Shown here one piece after another: positions 18,474 through 26,367 of a stretch of 64,000 nucleotides of DNA. Every line of letters begins with the position of its first letter. Within the stretch, counting starts at the first letter, position 1. Position numbers and translations under genes: made by a program. The DNA comes from CAIYTF01 sp963664845 (lineage in GTDB: Bacteria > Bacteroidota > Ignavibacteria > Ignavibacteriales > Ignavibacteriaceae), in assembly GCA_963664845.1 (NCBI GenBank), contig OY761615.1, forward strand, positions 5,518,001 through 5,582,000, given 5' to 3'. Below the pieces are notes generated by a model. The model was not told the origin of the DNA, ran no database searches, and saw only the letters and a list, made by a program, of their open reading frames with translations.

Positions 18474-19315
18474 AAAAAATATCGGTGATTGGCGCAGGCA
18501 CGATGGGAAGCGGAATAGTTACTGTTTTGGGGCTATATGGCTACGAGACCACAATCATTGAACTGAGCGGGGAAGCTCTGTTGAAGGGACGCAGCATCAT
18601 TGAATCAAACCTATCCCGAATGCTCAAAAAGGGTACAATTGACCAGATAAAATGTGAGACAACACTTGCGGCAATTACAGGGCTCGTCGGAATTGAAAAT
18701 ACGCCGCCGGACAGTGAACTGGTAATTGAAGCCGTTTTTGAAGACCGGACTGCAAAGATGCAGATATTCAAAACGCTTGATTCGCTTTTAGCTCCTAACG
18801 CTATTGTTGCAAGCAACACTTCTGCCATTTCAATAACGGACTTATCGACAGCGTTCCGTCCCTCGCAGTTCATTGGCATGCATTTCATGAACCCTGTGCC
18901 GATGATGCAACTGGTTGAGATCATCAGGGGGTATTCCACATCGGATGAAACCTATGCAGAGATCAGGGCCCTTACCTTAAGTTTGGATAAGACACCGGTA
19001 GAAGTGCAGGATTACCCCGGTTTTATTGCCAACAGAGTCTTAATGCCCATGATTAATGAAGCCATTTTTGCCCTGATGGAGGGCGTGGCATCAAAAGAAG
19101 ACATAGATACCGTAATGAAACTTGGGATGAATCATCCCATGGGGCCGCTTTCGCTTGCCGATTTCATTGGTCTGGACGTCTGCCTTGCAATTATGGAGGT
19201 GCTTTACAACGGGTTCAAGGACTCTAAATATCGCCCATGCCCCTTACTGGTTAAGATGGTTGCTGCCAGGAAGCTGGGCAGAAAAACCGGCGAAGGATTC
19301 TTCTCCTATAAGTGA
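18470..19315 (+). CDS. 3-hydroxybutyryl-CoA / 3-hydroxyacyl-CoA dehydrogenase
   Basis: This 281-residue NAD(P)-dependent enzyme oxidises or forms 3-hydroxyacyl-CoA. The Rossmann motif ISVIGAGTMGSGIVTVLG opens the protein. SNTSAISITDLS and GMHFMNPVPMMQLVEIIRG (with the catalytic His of the HFxNP motif) follow, and the C-terminal helical dimerisation domain begins at GFIANRVLMPMINEA. The single-domain length matches Hbd/PaaH-type enzymes. It starts at ATGA overlapping holB. Confidence 0.92.
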   Translation: MKKISVIGAGTMGSGIVTVLGLYGYETTIIELSGEALLKGRSIIESNLSRMLKKGTIDQIKCETTLAAITGLVGIENTPPDSELVIEAVFEDRTAKMQIFKTLDSLLAPNAIVASNTSAISITDLSTAFRPSQFIGMHFMNPVPMMQLVEIIRGYSTSDETYAEIRALTLSLDKTPVEVQDYPGFIANRVLMPMINEAIFALMEGVASKEDIDTVMKLGMNHPMGPLSLADFIGLDVCLAIMEVLYNGFKDSKYRPCPLLVKMVAARKLGRKTGEGFFSYK

Positions 19316-19449
19316 GTGTATTATAAGGAATTACAAAGGGGGAGGGCTTTTGTAATATTTGATTGGGATAAATTAAAAGCTTTGAAAAAAGCTCAATTAT
19401 TAATAAATTTCAAGATTATATTAAAAGTCTTTTTTAATGGAGTAGGGAA

Positions 19450-19755
19450 ATGACAAAAGCTGATTTAGTAGATGTTTTGTCCAAAGGAACAGGTTTAACA
19501 AAAGTTGAAACTGAAGCGGTAGTGGAGGGATTCTTTTTGAGCATTCTGGACAGTTTGAAGAATGGCAAAGGTATAGAAATACGCGGGTTTGGTACCTACA
19601 AAGTTAAGAAAAAAAATGCGCGGTTTGCCCGGAACCCGAAATCCGGTGAAAAAGTGCACGTTCCGGAACATTATGTCCCGGTGTTTAAGTTTTCAAAAGA
19701 GTTTAAAGAATTAGTCGATCAAGGCTTGAAAGAAAAAGCAACAGTTACCGAATGA
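19450..19755 (+). CDS. HU/IHF family DNA-bending protein
   Basis: This 101-residue histone-like protein binds and bends DNA. Signature residues are KADLVDVLSKGTGLTKVE, GKGIEIRGFGTYKVKKKNAR and the arm RNPKSGEKVHVPEHYVPVFK. It has the length and order of HU. The alternative Glu-His-Tyr in the arm is usual for FCB HU proteins. The gene overlaps the following Zn-ribbon/TPR gene by 4 bases. Confidence 0.93.
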   Translation: MTKADLVDVLSKGTGLTKVETEAVVEGFFLSILDSLKNGKGIEIRGFGTYKVKKKNARFARNPKSGEKVHVPEHYVPVFKFSKEFKELVDQGLKEKATVTE

Positions 19756-20666
19756 CCAAAACCTGTCCCCAGTGCAATCAGGATGTCCCTGATTACTCAA
19801 AATTTTGTCCTCATTGTTCTTTTGCTTTCGGAAGCCAGGCGGATACAAACGCCAAGCCTGAAGTGAAGACTGCCTTTGTTGCATGCGATATTTGTGGTGA
19901 ACTGAATAATGAAGCAAACAGTGTGTGCTCGGGATGCGGTGCACCACTTACCGGGGAAACGGTCAATTCGTCAGTCACACAACCGGGTACTGTTAAAGCA
20001 AAAGATGAAAAACCTGCGCTTAAAGCAAATACTGCAAAAAAAGCTGCGGGGAAGAATCAGCCGGTAAGCACGCAACCCGTTACAAAGGATGTTCCAAAAG
20101 CGAAAATGCTTTGGATCTTTGCTATGCTGGTTATTGCGGGTGTTATAATGGTTGTCATTGGTATATCCATGAATACACCGCCGACGGAGTCGCCGGTAAT
20201 GAAGCAGTCCGGTACCGGTGGCGAACATCAGCATAGCAATGCGCCAGATTTATCGTTGCAACCCAAGATTGATTCTTTGGAGCAAATGGTCAAATCATCC
20301 CCTGAGCAGAAGGAACTTCTGTTGCAACTGGCGCGGGTGCAGGATGATGCAAGATTTTATGATCGTGCGATTCAGACATACAAGAAGTATATAGCAGCGG
20401 TACCGGGAAATCCGGATGCGATTGTTGATATGGGAGTATGTTATTTTAATTTACAGAATCTGGATGAAGCGGAAGTGTTGTTCAAATCAGCGCTGAAGAT
20501 CAAAGCAGATCATACGCAGGCATTGTTTAATTTGGGTATAATCAGCCTTAACAAGGAAAAGCCTGACGAAGCGAGTAAATGGTTAAACAAAGTAATTGAG
20601 AGTGCGCCTGGCACGCGTGAAGCGGAGCAGGCCAAAACATTATTACAATCACATACAAAACAGTAA
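19752..20666 (+). CDS. Double zinc-ribbon and TPR membrane protein
   Basis: This 304-residue protein has two N-terminal zinc ribbons (CPQCNQDVPDYSKFCPHC and CDICGELNNEANSVCSGC), a Lys/Ala-rich linker, one transmembrane helix (MLWIFAMLVIAGVIMVVIGI, residues about 117-136) and C-terminal TPRs (residues about 195-300). The architecture suggests a cytoplasmic zinc-ribbon head with the TPR part outside the cytoplasm. No specific function is assignable. Confidence 0.8.
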   Translation: MTKTCPQCNQDVPDYSKFCPHCSFAFGSQADTNAKPEVKTAFVACDICGELNNEANSVCSGCGAPLTGETVNSSVTQPGTVKAKDEKPALKANTAKKAAGKNQPVSTQPVTKDVPKAKMLWIFAMLVIAGVIMVVIGISMNTPPTESPVMKQSGTGGEHQHSNAPDLSLQPKIDSLEQMVKSSPEQKELLLQLARVQDDARFYDRAIQTYKKYIAAVPGNPDAIVDMGVCYFNLQNLDEAEVLFKSALKIKADHTQALFNLGIISLNKEKPDEASKWLNKVIESAPGTREAEQAKTLLQSHTKQ

Positions 20667-20678
20667 AGGAGTGCTTTT

Positions 20679-20774
20679 ATGCCTTGCGGTAAAAAAAGAA
20701 AACGCCACAAAATGGCAACTCATAAGAGAAAGAAAAGATTACGTAAGAACAGACATAAGAAGAAAATCAGATAG
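20679..20774 (+). CDS. Small basic ribosomal protein, AURKAIP1/COX24 (bS22/mS38-like) type
   Basis: The product is 31 residues, MPCGKKRKRHKMATHKRKKR and further Lys/Arg. The KMATHKRKKRLRKNRHKKK core is the conserved motif of the AURKAIP1/COX24 family, related to mitochondrial mS38, found as a tiny ribosomal protein in FCB bacteria. A strong SD (AAAGGAG) sits 8 bases upstream. It is short, but composition and motif are distinctive. Confidence 0.8.
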   Translation: MPCGKKRKRHKMATHKRKKRLRKNRHKKKIR

Positions 20775-20819
20775 TTTCTTTTTATAGATAAAAATTTGTA
20801 TTTTTACAAATTCTTTCAA

Positions 20820-20892
20820 GCCAACTTAGCTCAGCTGGTAGAGCAGCTCATTCGTAATGAGCAGGTCGCCGGTTCGAATCCGGCAGTTGGCT
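20820..20892 (+). tRNA. tRNA-Thr (anticodon CGT)
   Basis: This is a complete cloverleaf: acceptor GCCAACT pairs with AGTTGGC (20885-20891) and T at 20892 is the discriminator. The D arm is AGCTCAGCTGGTAGAGCA, the anticodon stem is GCTCA/TGAGC with loop TTCGTAA (anticodon CGT), and the T arm is GCCGG-TTCGAAT-CCGGC. CCA is not encoded. The 3' half is the attachment site of the element. Confidence 0.95.
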
Positions 20893-20894
20893 CT
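20847..20894 (+). repeat. attL: tRNA-Thr 3' half
   Basis: The 48 bases from the anticodon stem to just past the discriminator are repeated at 61095-61143 with one inserted A and four substitutions, all four within the T stem. The likely crossover lies in the anticodon-arm segment CTCATTCGTAA. Confidence 0.85.
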
Positions 20895-20897
20895 CGT

Positions 20898-20930
20898 AAC
20901 CGCCCATAAAATAAGCACTTATGGGCGGTT
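20898..20930 (+). terminator. Intrinsic terminator-like hairpin after tRNA-Thr
   Basis: AACCGCCCATAA (20898-20909) pairs perfectly with TTATGGGCGGTT (20919-20930) around a 9-base loop, followed by CTTATTTTA. It may terminate tRNA transcription or the leftward integrase transcript. It lies inside the element. Confidence 0.6.
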
Positions 20931-20962
20931 CTTATTTTAAACATTTTAGGCAAAATTACCAG

Positions 20963-20985
20963 TTGTACACAAAATTGTACACAAA
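20963..20985 (+). repeat. Left tandem arm-type repeat TTGTACACAAA
   Basis: Two copies of TTGTACACAAA (20963-20973 and 20975-20985) in direct orientation lie next to attL. The same pair occurs at 60990-61011 next to attR. This is the placement expected for integrase or excisionase arm sites. Confidence 0.65.
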
Positions 20986-20987
20986 TA

Positions 20988-22190
20988 TCAGTTTTTATCA
21001 ACTTTTTCCCCCTCTTCCGGTTGTTTTTTCTGCTCGGTTTCTGCCTCCAGTTTTCCATCTATTTTCTGCATAAGAACATTTGTCCTGACTGCCGCATAAT
21101 GCTTCCTGGTCACCCGGTCATCGGAATGATTCATCAACTCCCTGACAAAGGACATATCCATTTTACTGGCCATTCCGGTTGCAAAGGAATCCCGCAGATT
21201 ATACAGGGAGTACTTGGTGCTGATCCGTTTCACTCCCTTGGGATCATCCTTACCGTTCAATTTTTTGCCCATTAAAACATTCATATGCCGCGGGAAAAAT
21301 TTCAACGAGTCATACGTTTTAAAGCTGAACATTTTACCTGATGATTTAGGGCCCATTTCCTTGAGCAATTTCTCCAGATCTGTATACAACGGAAAGAAGA
21401 AATAAGACGAGGATTTTTGGTTAAACAGCATGATCGTCTTTTCGTTGAAGTCAACCCATTCCCATAACTGTTCCAGTGCTGCTGCAGGACGGATACCGGT
21501 ATACAGCAGAAACTTTACATAATAATTCCATTCCTTGTGAGCTGACTTTTCGAAGTACTCTTTGATGATCTTCAGATCCGGTTCCGGAATGGGATGGGGG
21601 AGCGCTGCCGGAGGTTTTACGATAAGCACAACGTTTTCTGCACAGTATTTTTGCTTAACGAAATAATTCCAGATAGCGCTGAGATGCATCGTGATAATGG
21701 ACATGGATGATTGCTTAAACCCCTCTTTGGCTTTTTTATGGGGCTGCTTCATATACTCAACATATTTTCCCATATCCGCCGCAGTATAATCGCATATCGG
21801 TTTTGGTTTGATTGCTTCGTTAAGAATACTAATTGCATGATTATAAATACGTATTGTGCTGGGCTTAAGATCGGGCTTGATGTTGAAATATTCATTCTTG
21901 CCAGCCTCAGGAGTTAATTTAGTCCTTATCTGAGATCCGGTTAATACTTCAAAATCGCGATTGACCAGGGCATGTCGAAAGCCTTCGAGCTTTATTTTGA
22001 GTGCGTGATTTCCGCGATAGGGGATCTTTGTGCCGTTTTTACGGTTATTCTCATATATGCGGCGGTCTTCTTTGGTGACTTCAATTTTGACCGGGGACAA
22101 TTTGCGTCGTTTCTTGGGGTCTGTTTCATGTTTTACATAGAAACGGTAATAATAATAGGGCGAATTAGGGAGAACTACTACGCCTTTCAT
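20988..22190 (-). CDS. int: Phage-type tyrosine integrase
   Basis: This 400-residue site-specific recombinase catalyses integration at tRNA-Thr. It has an arm-binding-like N-terminus, a core-binding SAM-like domain (residues about 115-205) and a catalytic domain with Arg in YTGIRPAAALEQLW, then YNLRDSFATG, MNHSDDRVTRKHYAAVR (His and nucleophilic Tyr). The box II HxxR is NxxR here (NLRDSF), a substitution tolerated in many Bacteroidota integrases. The C-terminal tail is acidic and Lys-rich. It lies 5 bases after the repressor gene on the same strand, so both are probably one lysogeny transcript. Confidence 0.9.
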   Translation of the reverse strand: MKGVVVLPNSPYYYYRFYVKHETDPKKRRKLSPVKIEVTKEDRRIYENNRKNGTKIPYRGNHALKIKLEGFRHALVNRDFEVLTGSQIRTKLTPEAGKNEYFNIKPDLKPSTIRIYNHAISILNEAIKPKPICDYTAADMGKYVEYMKQPHKKAKEGFKQSSMSIITMHLSAIWNYFVKQKYCAENVVLIVKPPAALPHPIPEPDLKIIKEYFEKSAHKEWNYYVKFLLYTGIRPAAALEQLWEWVDFNEKTIMLFNQKSSSYFFFPLYTDLEKLLKEMGPKSSGKMFSFKTYDSLKFFPRHMNVLMGKKLNGKDDPKGVKRISTKYSLYNLRDSFATGMASKMDMSFVRELMNHSDDRVTRKHYAAVRTNVLMQKIDGKLEAETEQKKQPEEGEKVDKN

Positions 22191-22195
22191 GGTGG

Positions 22196-22903
22196 TTAAA
22201 AATCCGGAATAATGACAGGTCCTGCTGCAGGGGGCCGCTGGAATCTCCTTCCCTGCATAACAACGAGATACAGCCCTTTGAAGGAACTCGCCGTGTACAA
22301 TTTCGACTCAACAGCATTACTTTCAGAATAGAGTTGAATGGTATCGTTAATAATATGCCTGTATTTTCGAATCGCATATTCAAGATTATGCTTTACCGCA
22401 AGGACAAGGCAGCCATTATACAAAGCCTCATTTTTATCGACCAGAATAATATCGCCCTGGGAAATTAAGGGGTGCATGGAATTATCGGCAACTCTGAGAG
22501 CGGCGACGCCGGGCCGCTTACCGTAATCGAATATCTCAGTGCCAACAATTTCAGAATCAGAACCACTGTCCGGGAAACTGGGACTTACTTTATTGTGCAC
22601 GTCAAATATACTCCACGTCTCTACTTTTGTTTGAAGAAATATGGTATCTATTTCTGCTTCATTTGATTTCCTTTCATAACTGAGATTTGCAGGATCATGA
22701 TCATCAATCCGTATCTGCAGTGCTTCTTCAATTTTTTGCATAGTTGACTGATGAACTTTACGCCGGGGATCTGATTTTAGTCTGAACATGATGGGGCTAA
22801 AACTGGGGAAATCATACTGCCTGGCAAAAGAACCAACTGTCAGCCGGTGATCTTTGAGGATCTGCGTGAGAAACAAATAATAGGGATTTATTGTACTGCT
22901 CAT
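22196..22903 (-). CDS. S24/LexA-like phage repressor
   Basis: This 235-residue CI-type repressor has an N-terminal HTH region (SFARQYDFPSFSPIMFRL) for operator binding. The C-terminal S24 peptidase domain carries DNSMHPLISQGDIILVD (Ser nucleophile) and, downstream, a Lys in VLAVKHNLEYAIRKY, which allows RecA-stimulated self-cleavage. I chose ATG 22903 over an in-frame TTG at 22921. It is divergent from the early genes beginning near 23040; the A+T-rich gap between is the likely operator region. Confidence 0.85.
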   Translation of the reverse strand: MSSTINPYYLFLTQILKDHRLTVGSFARQYDFPSFSPIMFRLKSDPRRKVHQSTMQKIEEALQIRIDDHDPANLSYERKSNEAEIDTIFLQTKVETWSIFDVHNKVSPSFPDSGSDSEIVGTEIFDYGKRPGVAALRVADNSMHPLISQGDIILVDKNEALYNGCLVLAVKHNLEYAIRKYRHIINDTIQLYSESNAVESKLYTASSFKGLYLVVMQGRRFQRPPAAGPVIIPDF

Positions 22904-23039
22904 GGTGAAATGTACAAACAATCTTAACTATTTACAAACTAAATTTAACAAATATGAATAAAATGCATTAACAATTGCATTGAAAAGATATACTATTCGA
23001 AATATTTTTAACAAAATTATTCACAAAAGTACGAGAGCA

Positions 23040-23225
23040 ATGCTTAGGTTTAATTTTTCTGATTTTTTCCTCGATAACAGAATCTCTACTGCCGACCTGG
23101 CAAGATCAATAAATATGCAGTACCGTTGTTTACAGCTGATGGTAACACGAGGCACCATTAAGCCTTCCTTCCTTAAAAAACTAGAAGCCGTTTACGCGAT
23201 GGCGCCAGAATACGTACTACCCTAA
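23040..23225 (+). CDS. Small Cro-like HTH protein
   Basis: This 61-residue protein is the first rightward gene after the repressor. RISTADLARSINMQYRCLQLMVTRG looks like a helix-turn-helix (TADLARSI-turn-QYRCLQLM). Position and size suggest a Cro or early regulator. The start is probably ATG 23040; the frame is open to 22980. Confidence 0.5.
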   Translation: MLRFNFSDFFLDNRISTADLARSINMQYRCLQLMVTRGTIKPSFLKKLEAVYAMAPEYVLP

Positions 23226-23239
23226 GCGAGTCTGACATA

Positions 23240-23569
23240 ATGGCAACTGACACCCAGATAGATTATTTGGTTCAGAAAATAGCATTTCTTGAAGAACGTA
23301 TCGAGCAAATAAAAGCCCCTTGCAAACTCCTGCCAATCGAAGAGTTCTCAGAAGGGAAACTCCGGAAAATATTGCACATCGGGCAGGAAAAGCTACGGTT
23401 GCTGGTTGAAACCGGCAAATTGCAAGCGATACGGTTTACCGACGGGAGGAAAATACGCTACCGGTTTACGGTAAAGGCAGTTCAGGATTATCAGGAACTG
23501 ATGTCGCGCCCAAAAGAGCCAAAATATGTTCCTTCAACAGAGGAACTGATCAAACGATATTTATCGTGA
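23240..23569 (+). CDS. Phage early protein with coiled coil and excisionase-like wHTH
   Basis: This 109-residue protein has an N-terminal coiled coil (DYLVQKIAFLEERIEQIK) followed by a MerR/excisionase-like helix-turn-wing: ILHIGQEKLRLLVETGKLQAIRFTDGRKIRYRFTVKAVQDY. This arrangement is typical of small phage DNA-binding proteins and excisionases. It is likely involved in excision or early control; this is inferred from fold and position. Confidence 0.6.
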   Translation: MATDTQIDYLVQKIAFLEERIEQIKAPCKLLPIEEFSEGKLRKILHIGQEKLRLLVETGKLQAIRFTDGRKIRYRFTVKAVQDYQELMSRPKEPKYVPSTEELIKRYLS

Positions 23570-23591
23570 AAGCTGGTGCAGTTAAAACGTG

Positions 23592-23774
23592 ATGCATATA
23601 ACTTCAATTCCCTATACCGGCAAACTCAATCATATCGAAATTAGTGAGGACGCCGCAGTTTACGTTGATACGGTTATTCCCAATGACCGGTTCGGAGCGA
23701 TACTGGGAGCTATGATCAAAGCACTCATTAGAAAAATTTTCAATAAACCAATACGTCAAGGATTTTTGCAATGA
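23592..23774 (+). CDS. Small hypothetical phage protein
   Basis: This 60-residue ORF starts at ATG 23592 and shows no recognised domain. It is followed by an 18-codon ORF (23771-23827) that overlaps both it and the next gene by ATGA-type junctions, consistent with a chain of coupled small early genes. Confidence 0.4.
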   Translation: MHITSIPYTGKLNHIEISEDAAVYVDTVIPNDRFGAILGAMIKALIRKIFNKPIRQGFLQ

Positions 23775-23823
23775 TCAGGCAATACCATATACCCTTGACA
23801 AAAAACGAATCGAGGGCAAAACA

Positions 23824-24087
23824 ATGAAACGAAGCCTACTTGTTATGGAAGATGATTTCCTGTTGACCACGCGGGAATGTTCCCTTTTACTGCGGATTTC
23901 GAAGACGAAATTTATCAGAGAGTTCATCGATACCGCAATAATACCATTCGTGAAATTTGATAAGCGAATAATGATCCGGAGAGGTGACCTTAACCGGTTT
24001 ATTGATACGCATACATATATCGCTGTAATTGAAGAATGGGGATGGAGAGGAAGAAGAGGAAATTCCAGAGGTAAAAAGACAAGCTGA
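23824..24087 (+). CDS. Excisionase-like HTH_17 protein
   Basis: This 87-residue protein has the pattern LLTTRECSLLLRISKTKFIREFIDT and then VKFDKRIMIRRGDLNRFIDTH, an HTH_17/excisionase-type DNA-binding domain (first helix pair, wing, and the closing D-L-xx-F-I motif). The C-terminus is Arg/Gly-rich. It is a plausible Xis or small regulator. Confidence 0.6.
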   Translation: MKRSLLVMEDDFLLTTRECSLLLRISKTKFIREFIDTAIIPFVKFDKRIMIRRGDLNRFIDTHTYIAVIEEWGWRGRRGNSRGKKTS

Positions 24088-24123
24088 TCATTCTATTCAT
24101 TAATAACTTTAGCAGGTACTAAC

Positions 24124-25086
24124 ATGGTAGATGCAAACACAATACTACCGGGCAGCGAAAAACCAAACTTGCCATCACGTGTAAACGAGCAGCACGGGCA
24201 GATGATAAGAAACCGGGGCGCACTTTCTGTTGATGACGTCATCCAGCAACTGGAACTGATACAGGACATAATGCAAAAAGTTATGAAAAAAGACCTGCAC
24301 TACGGGATCATTCCAAGCTGCTCAAAACCGTCTCTGTGGAAGCCGGGAGCGGAAAAACTTGGCCTGACATTCAGACTCCGCGGCCAGCATGACATTACCA
24401 TACTGGCAATGGGGAACGGGCATAACGAATATCAGGTAAAATGTAACCTTATAACATCGGAAGGGGAAATTGCCGGTGAGGGGATCGGTATTTGCAGCAC
24501 AATGGAAGGAAAGTACCGTTACCGTACTGAGGTTTATGACAGAACTGTTCCTGAAGCTTACTGGAAGTCAAAAGATCAATCGCTGCTGGGCGGGCCAGAC
24601 TGTTTTATTAAGAAACAGGATAAAAACTGGGTTGTGATGCGGAGGATTGAAACCGACAACCCGGCGGATAACTACAACACCTGCATCAAGATGGCGAAGA
24701 AGCGGGCATTTATTGATGCCATACTTACTGCCACAGCCGCCAGCGATATCTTTTCTTCGAATAATGATGATGAAGAGCCGGAGGCAGGGAAGAAGGCCGC
24801 TTCGACAGGACACGGTAACCAGGCTTCGAATCCAGCAGCATCAGAAAGCAAAGCTGACTCCGGCCCGCAGACCATTTATGGCTTTGCTGCTGCCATGGAA
24901 AGGATTTCACAGGGAGACACGTTCAACGGCAAACTCTATCAAGGCAGCCTGATCTATATCAAAAACGAAAAATATCAGGTAACTGAGGAAGAATGCTCGA
25001 TACTGAAGGACATGATACGGGCCCGCGGCTCATCACCGAACAAACCTGAAGAAGAAAATGAAAAAGCAGCAAACAGGCTCTCATAA
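24124..25086 (+). CDS. Phage DNA-metabolism protein with HYGxIP/KPGAEKL motif
   Basis: The 320-residue protein contains KKDLHYGIIPSCSKPSLWKP followed by GAEKLGLTFRLRG (residues about 57-90), a motif found in a broad phage and plasmid family of unknown function that often lies in replication or recombination gene clusters. RAFIDAILTATAASDIF near residue 200 resembles the end of single-strand-annealing-like domains. A Ser/Ala-rich linker follows. A role in recombination is possible but unproven. Confidence 0.55.
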   Translation: MVDANTILPGSEKPNLPSRVNEQHGQMIRNRGALSVDDVIQQLELIQDIMQKVMKKDLHYGIIPSCSKPSLWKPGAEKLGLTFRLRGQHDITILAMGNGHNEYQVKCNLITSEGEIAGEGIGICSTMEGKYRYRTEVYDRTVPEAYWKSKDQSLLGGPDCFIKKQDKNWVVMRRIETDNPADNYNTCIKMAKKRAFIDAILTATAASDIFSSNNDDEEPEAGKKAASTGHGNQASNPAASESKADSGPQTIYGFAAAMERISQGDTFNGKLYQGSLIYIKNEKYQVTEEECSILKDMIRARGSSPNKPEEENEKAANRLS

Positions 25087-25360
25087 ACGAAGTAAAATCC
25101 AAACCGCGAAGGATGACAGTTACCCGGTACAACTTGCAGAAGAGTATGAATTCTTCGGGACAAAACTGAAGATAGAAATAGATTTTGCTGATTCCCTATG
25201 CTCAGGACCACAACAGGATTCCGGCCCGACTGCTCCCTTGGGACCGGAGTCAGGCGATCCGCTCCTTACAGGATCGGACAGGCCCAAAATCCCGGCAGGA
25301 AATTGCCCGCCTGCCGGGAAATTTATTCTGCTCAATCAGAACCAACCAAGCAATATATAA
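25058..25360 (+). CDS. Small Pro/Gly-rich hypothetical phage protein
   Basis: This is a 100-residue ORF overlapping the preceding gene by 29 bases and the next by 1 base (TAATG). It is rich in Pro, Gly and charged residues (GPQQDSGPTAPLGPESGDPL) and has no recognised domain. The tight overlaps on both sides are the main support for translation. Confidence 0.4.
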   Translation: MKKQQTGSHKRSKIQTAKDDSYPVQLAEEYEFFGTKLKIEIDFADSLCSGPQQDSGPTAPLGPESGDPLLTGSDRPKIPAGNCPPAGKFILLNQNQPSNI

Positions 25361-26331
25361 TGAGCGGAAGACTCGAGAAGACGGGACTTGATTTTTTTCC
25401 GTTTCGGACTGATTTCTTCCAGGATCCCAAGATCCGGTTACTTACTGTAAATTTCGGACCAAAGGGGCAGATCGTTATTATCCGTCTCTTTTGTGAAATC
25501 TACCGGTACCAGGGATACTACCTCAAATGGAATGAAGAAACCTCACTGTTATTAGCCAGTGAATTCGGTAACACATTCACCAACGGATTTTTAACCGGTG
25601 TGTTGAATGAATCGCTCAAACGTGGGATCTTTGACAAGGACATATTTGACCGGTTCTCAGTGTTGACCAGCAAAGGAATTCAGGAACGCTATTATAAAAT
25701 ATGCCGGGACGCCAAACGGAAAAGCTACCAGATAAACCCCGATTACTGCCTGATTGACATAAACTCCGGAAATACTCCGGAAGAAATTGAATTAACTCCG
25801 GAGGAAATGCAAAATACTCCGGAACTAATTGCACAAAGCAAAGAAAAGCAAACTTTTAAAAACAAATTAGAAATTCAGAGTTGTAGTAATAGTAGTAGTT
25901 GTAGTGCAGCCGGCAAAACCGGGCAGATACCCGAAACGGGAACAATATTTTTTATTCCCCCGGATGAAGGGGTCAACCTGGAACAATTGTGGGCAAGAGT
26001 GATCGGGCTGTTCCGGAATTATTGCAGCAAAGCCCCTCACAGTAAGGAAATATCAGGGGTAATAGAAATACTGGTGGAAGGGAAATTATCCGACCAGGAC
26101 GCGTGGAATTGTGCTTTACAGTCATTTGAAGAATATCCACTGCTCGATAAGTGCAAACAGAACACAAAATATCTGCTTGCCATGATACGAGGTAAGATAA
26201 AGGATATACTGGATCGGGAACGAAAGGAATCTGCAAAGAAGCAGAAAAAGGAAACCTTACCATACCAGAATTGGGGAACAAAAGATTCAAATGCGGTGAG
26301 GGACTGGGTTAAAGAGCATAAGAATTCTTGA
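25360..26331 (+). CDS. Phage replication-initiation-like protein (DUF4373 / Lin1244-type N-terminus)
   Basis: This 323-residue protein begins GLDFFPFRTDFFQDPKIRLL and continues FGPKGQIVIIRLFCEIY, the hallmark of DUF4373/Lin1244-Lin1753-type phage proteins, usually linked to replication initiation. A Ser/Asn/Cys-rich linker encoded by TAG/TGT-type triplet repeats (about 25880-25905) leads to a C-terminal helical region with KYLLAMIRGKIKDILDRE, reminiscent of DnaD-like domains. The start at 25360 is preferred over an open extension to 25198 because it overlaps the upstream stop by one base. Confidence 0.6.
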   Translation: MSGRLEKTGLDFFPFRTDFFQDPKIRLLTVNFGPKGQIVIIRLFCEIYRYQGYYLKWNEETSLLLASEFGNTFTNGFLTGVLNESLKRGIFDKDIFDRFSVLTSKGIQERYYKICRDAKRKSYQINPDYCLIDINSGNTPEEIELTPEEMQNTPELIAQSKEKQTFKNKLEIQSCSNSSSCSAAGKTGQIPETGTIFFIPPDEGVNLEQLWARVIGLFRNYCSKAPHSKEISGVIEILVEGKLSDQDAWNCALQSFEEYPLLDKCKQNTKYLLAMIRGKIKDILDRERKESAKKQKKETLPYQNWGTKDSNAVRDWVKEHKNS

Positions 26332-26367
26332 CCATTTATTTATCTGATTCCTATTACAGAGCTTTGA

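Noticed and set aside
25880..25906. Triplet-rich tract as a phase-variation repeat
   Set aside because: Changes in triplet number would not shift the frame and the repeat is imperfect; it just encodes a Ser/Cys-rich linker.
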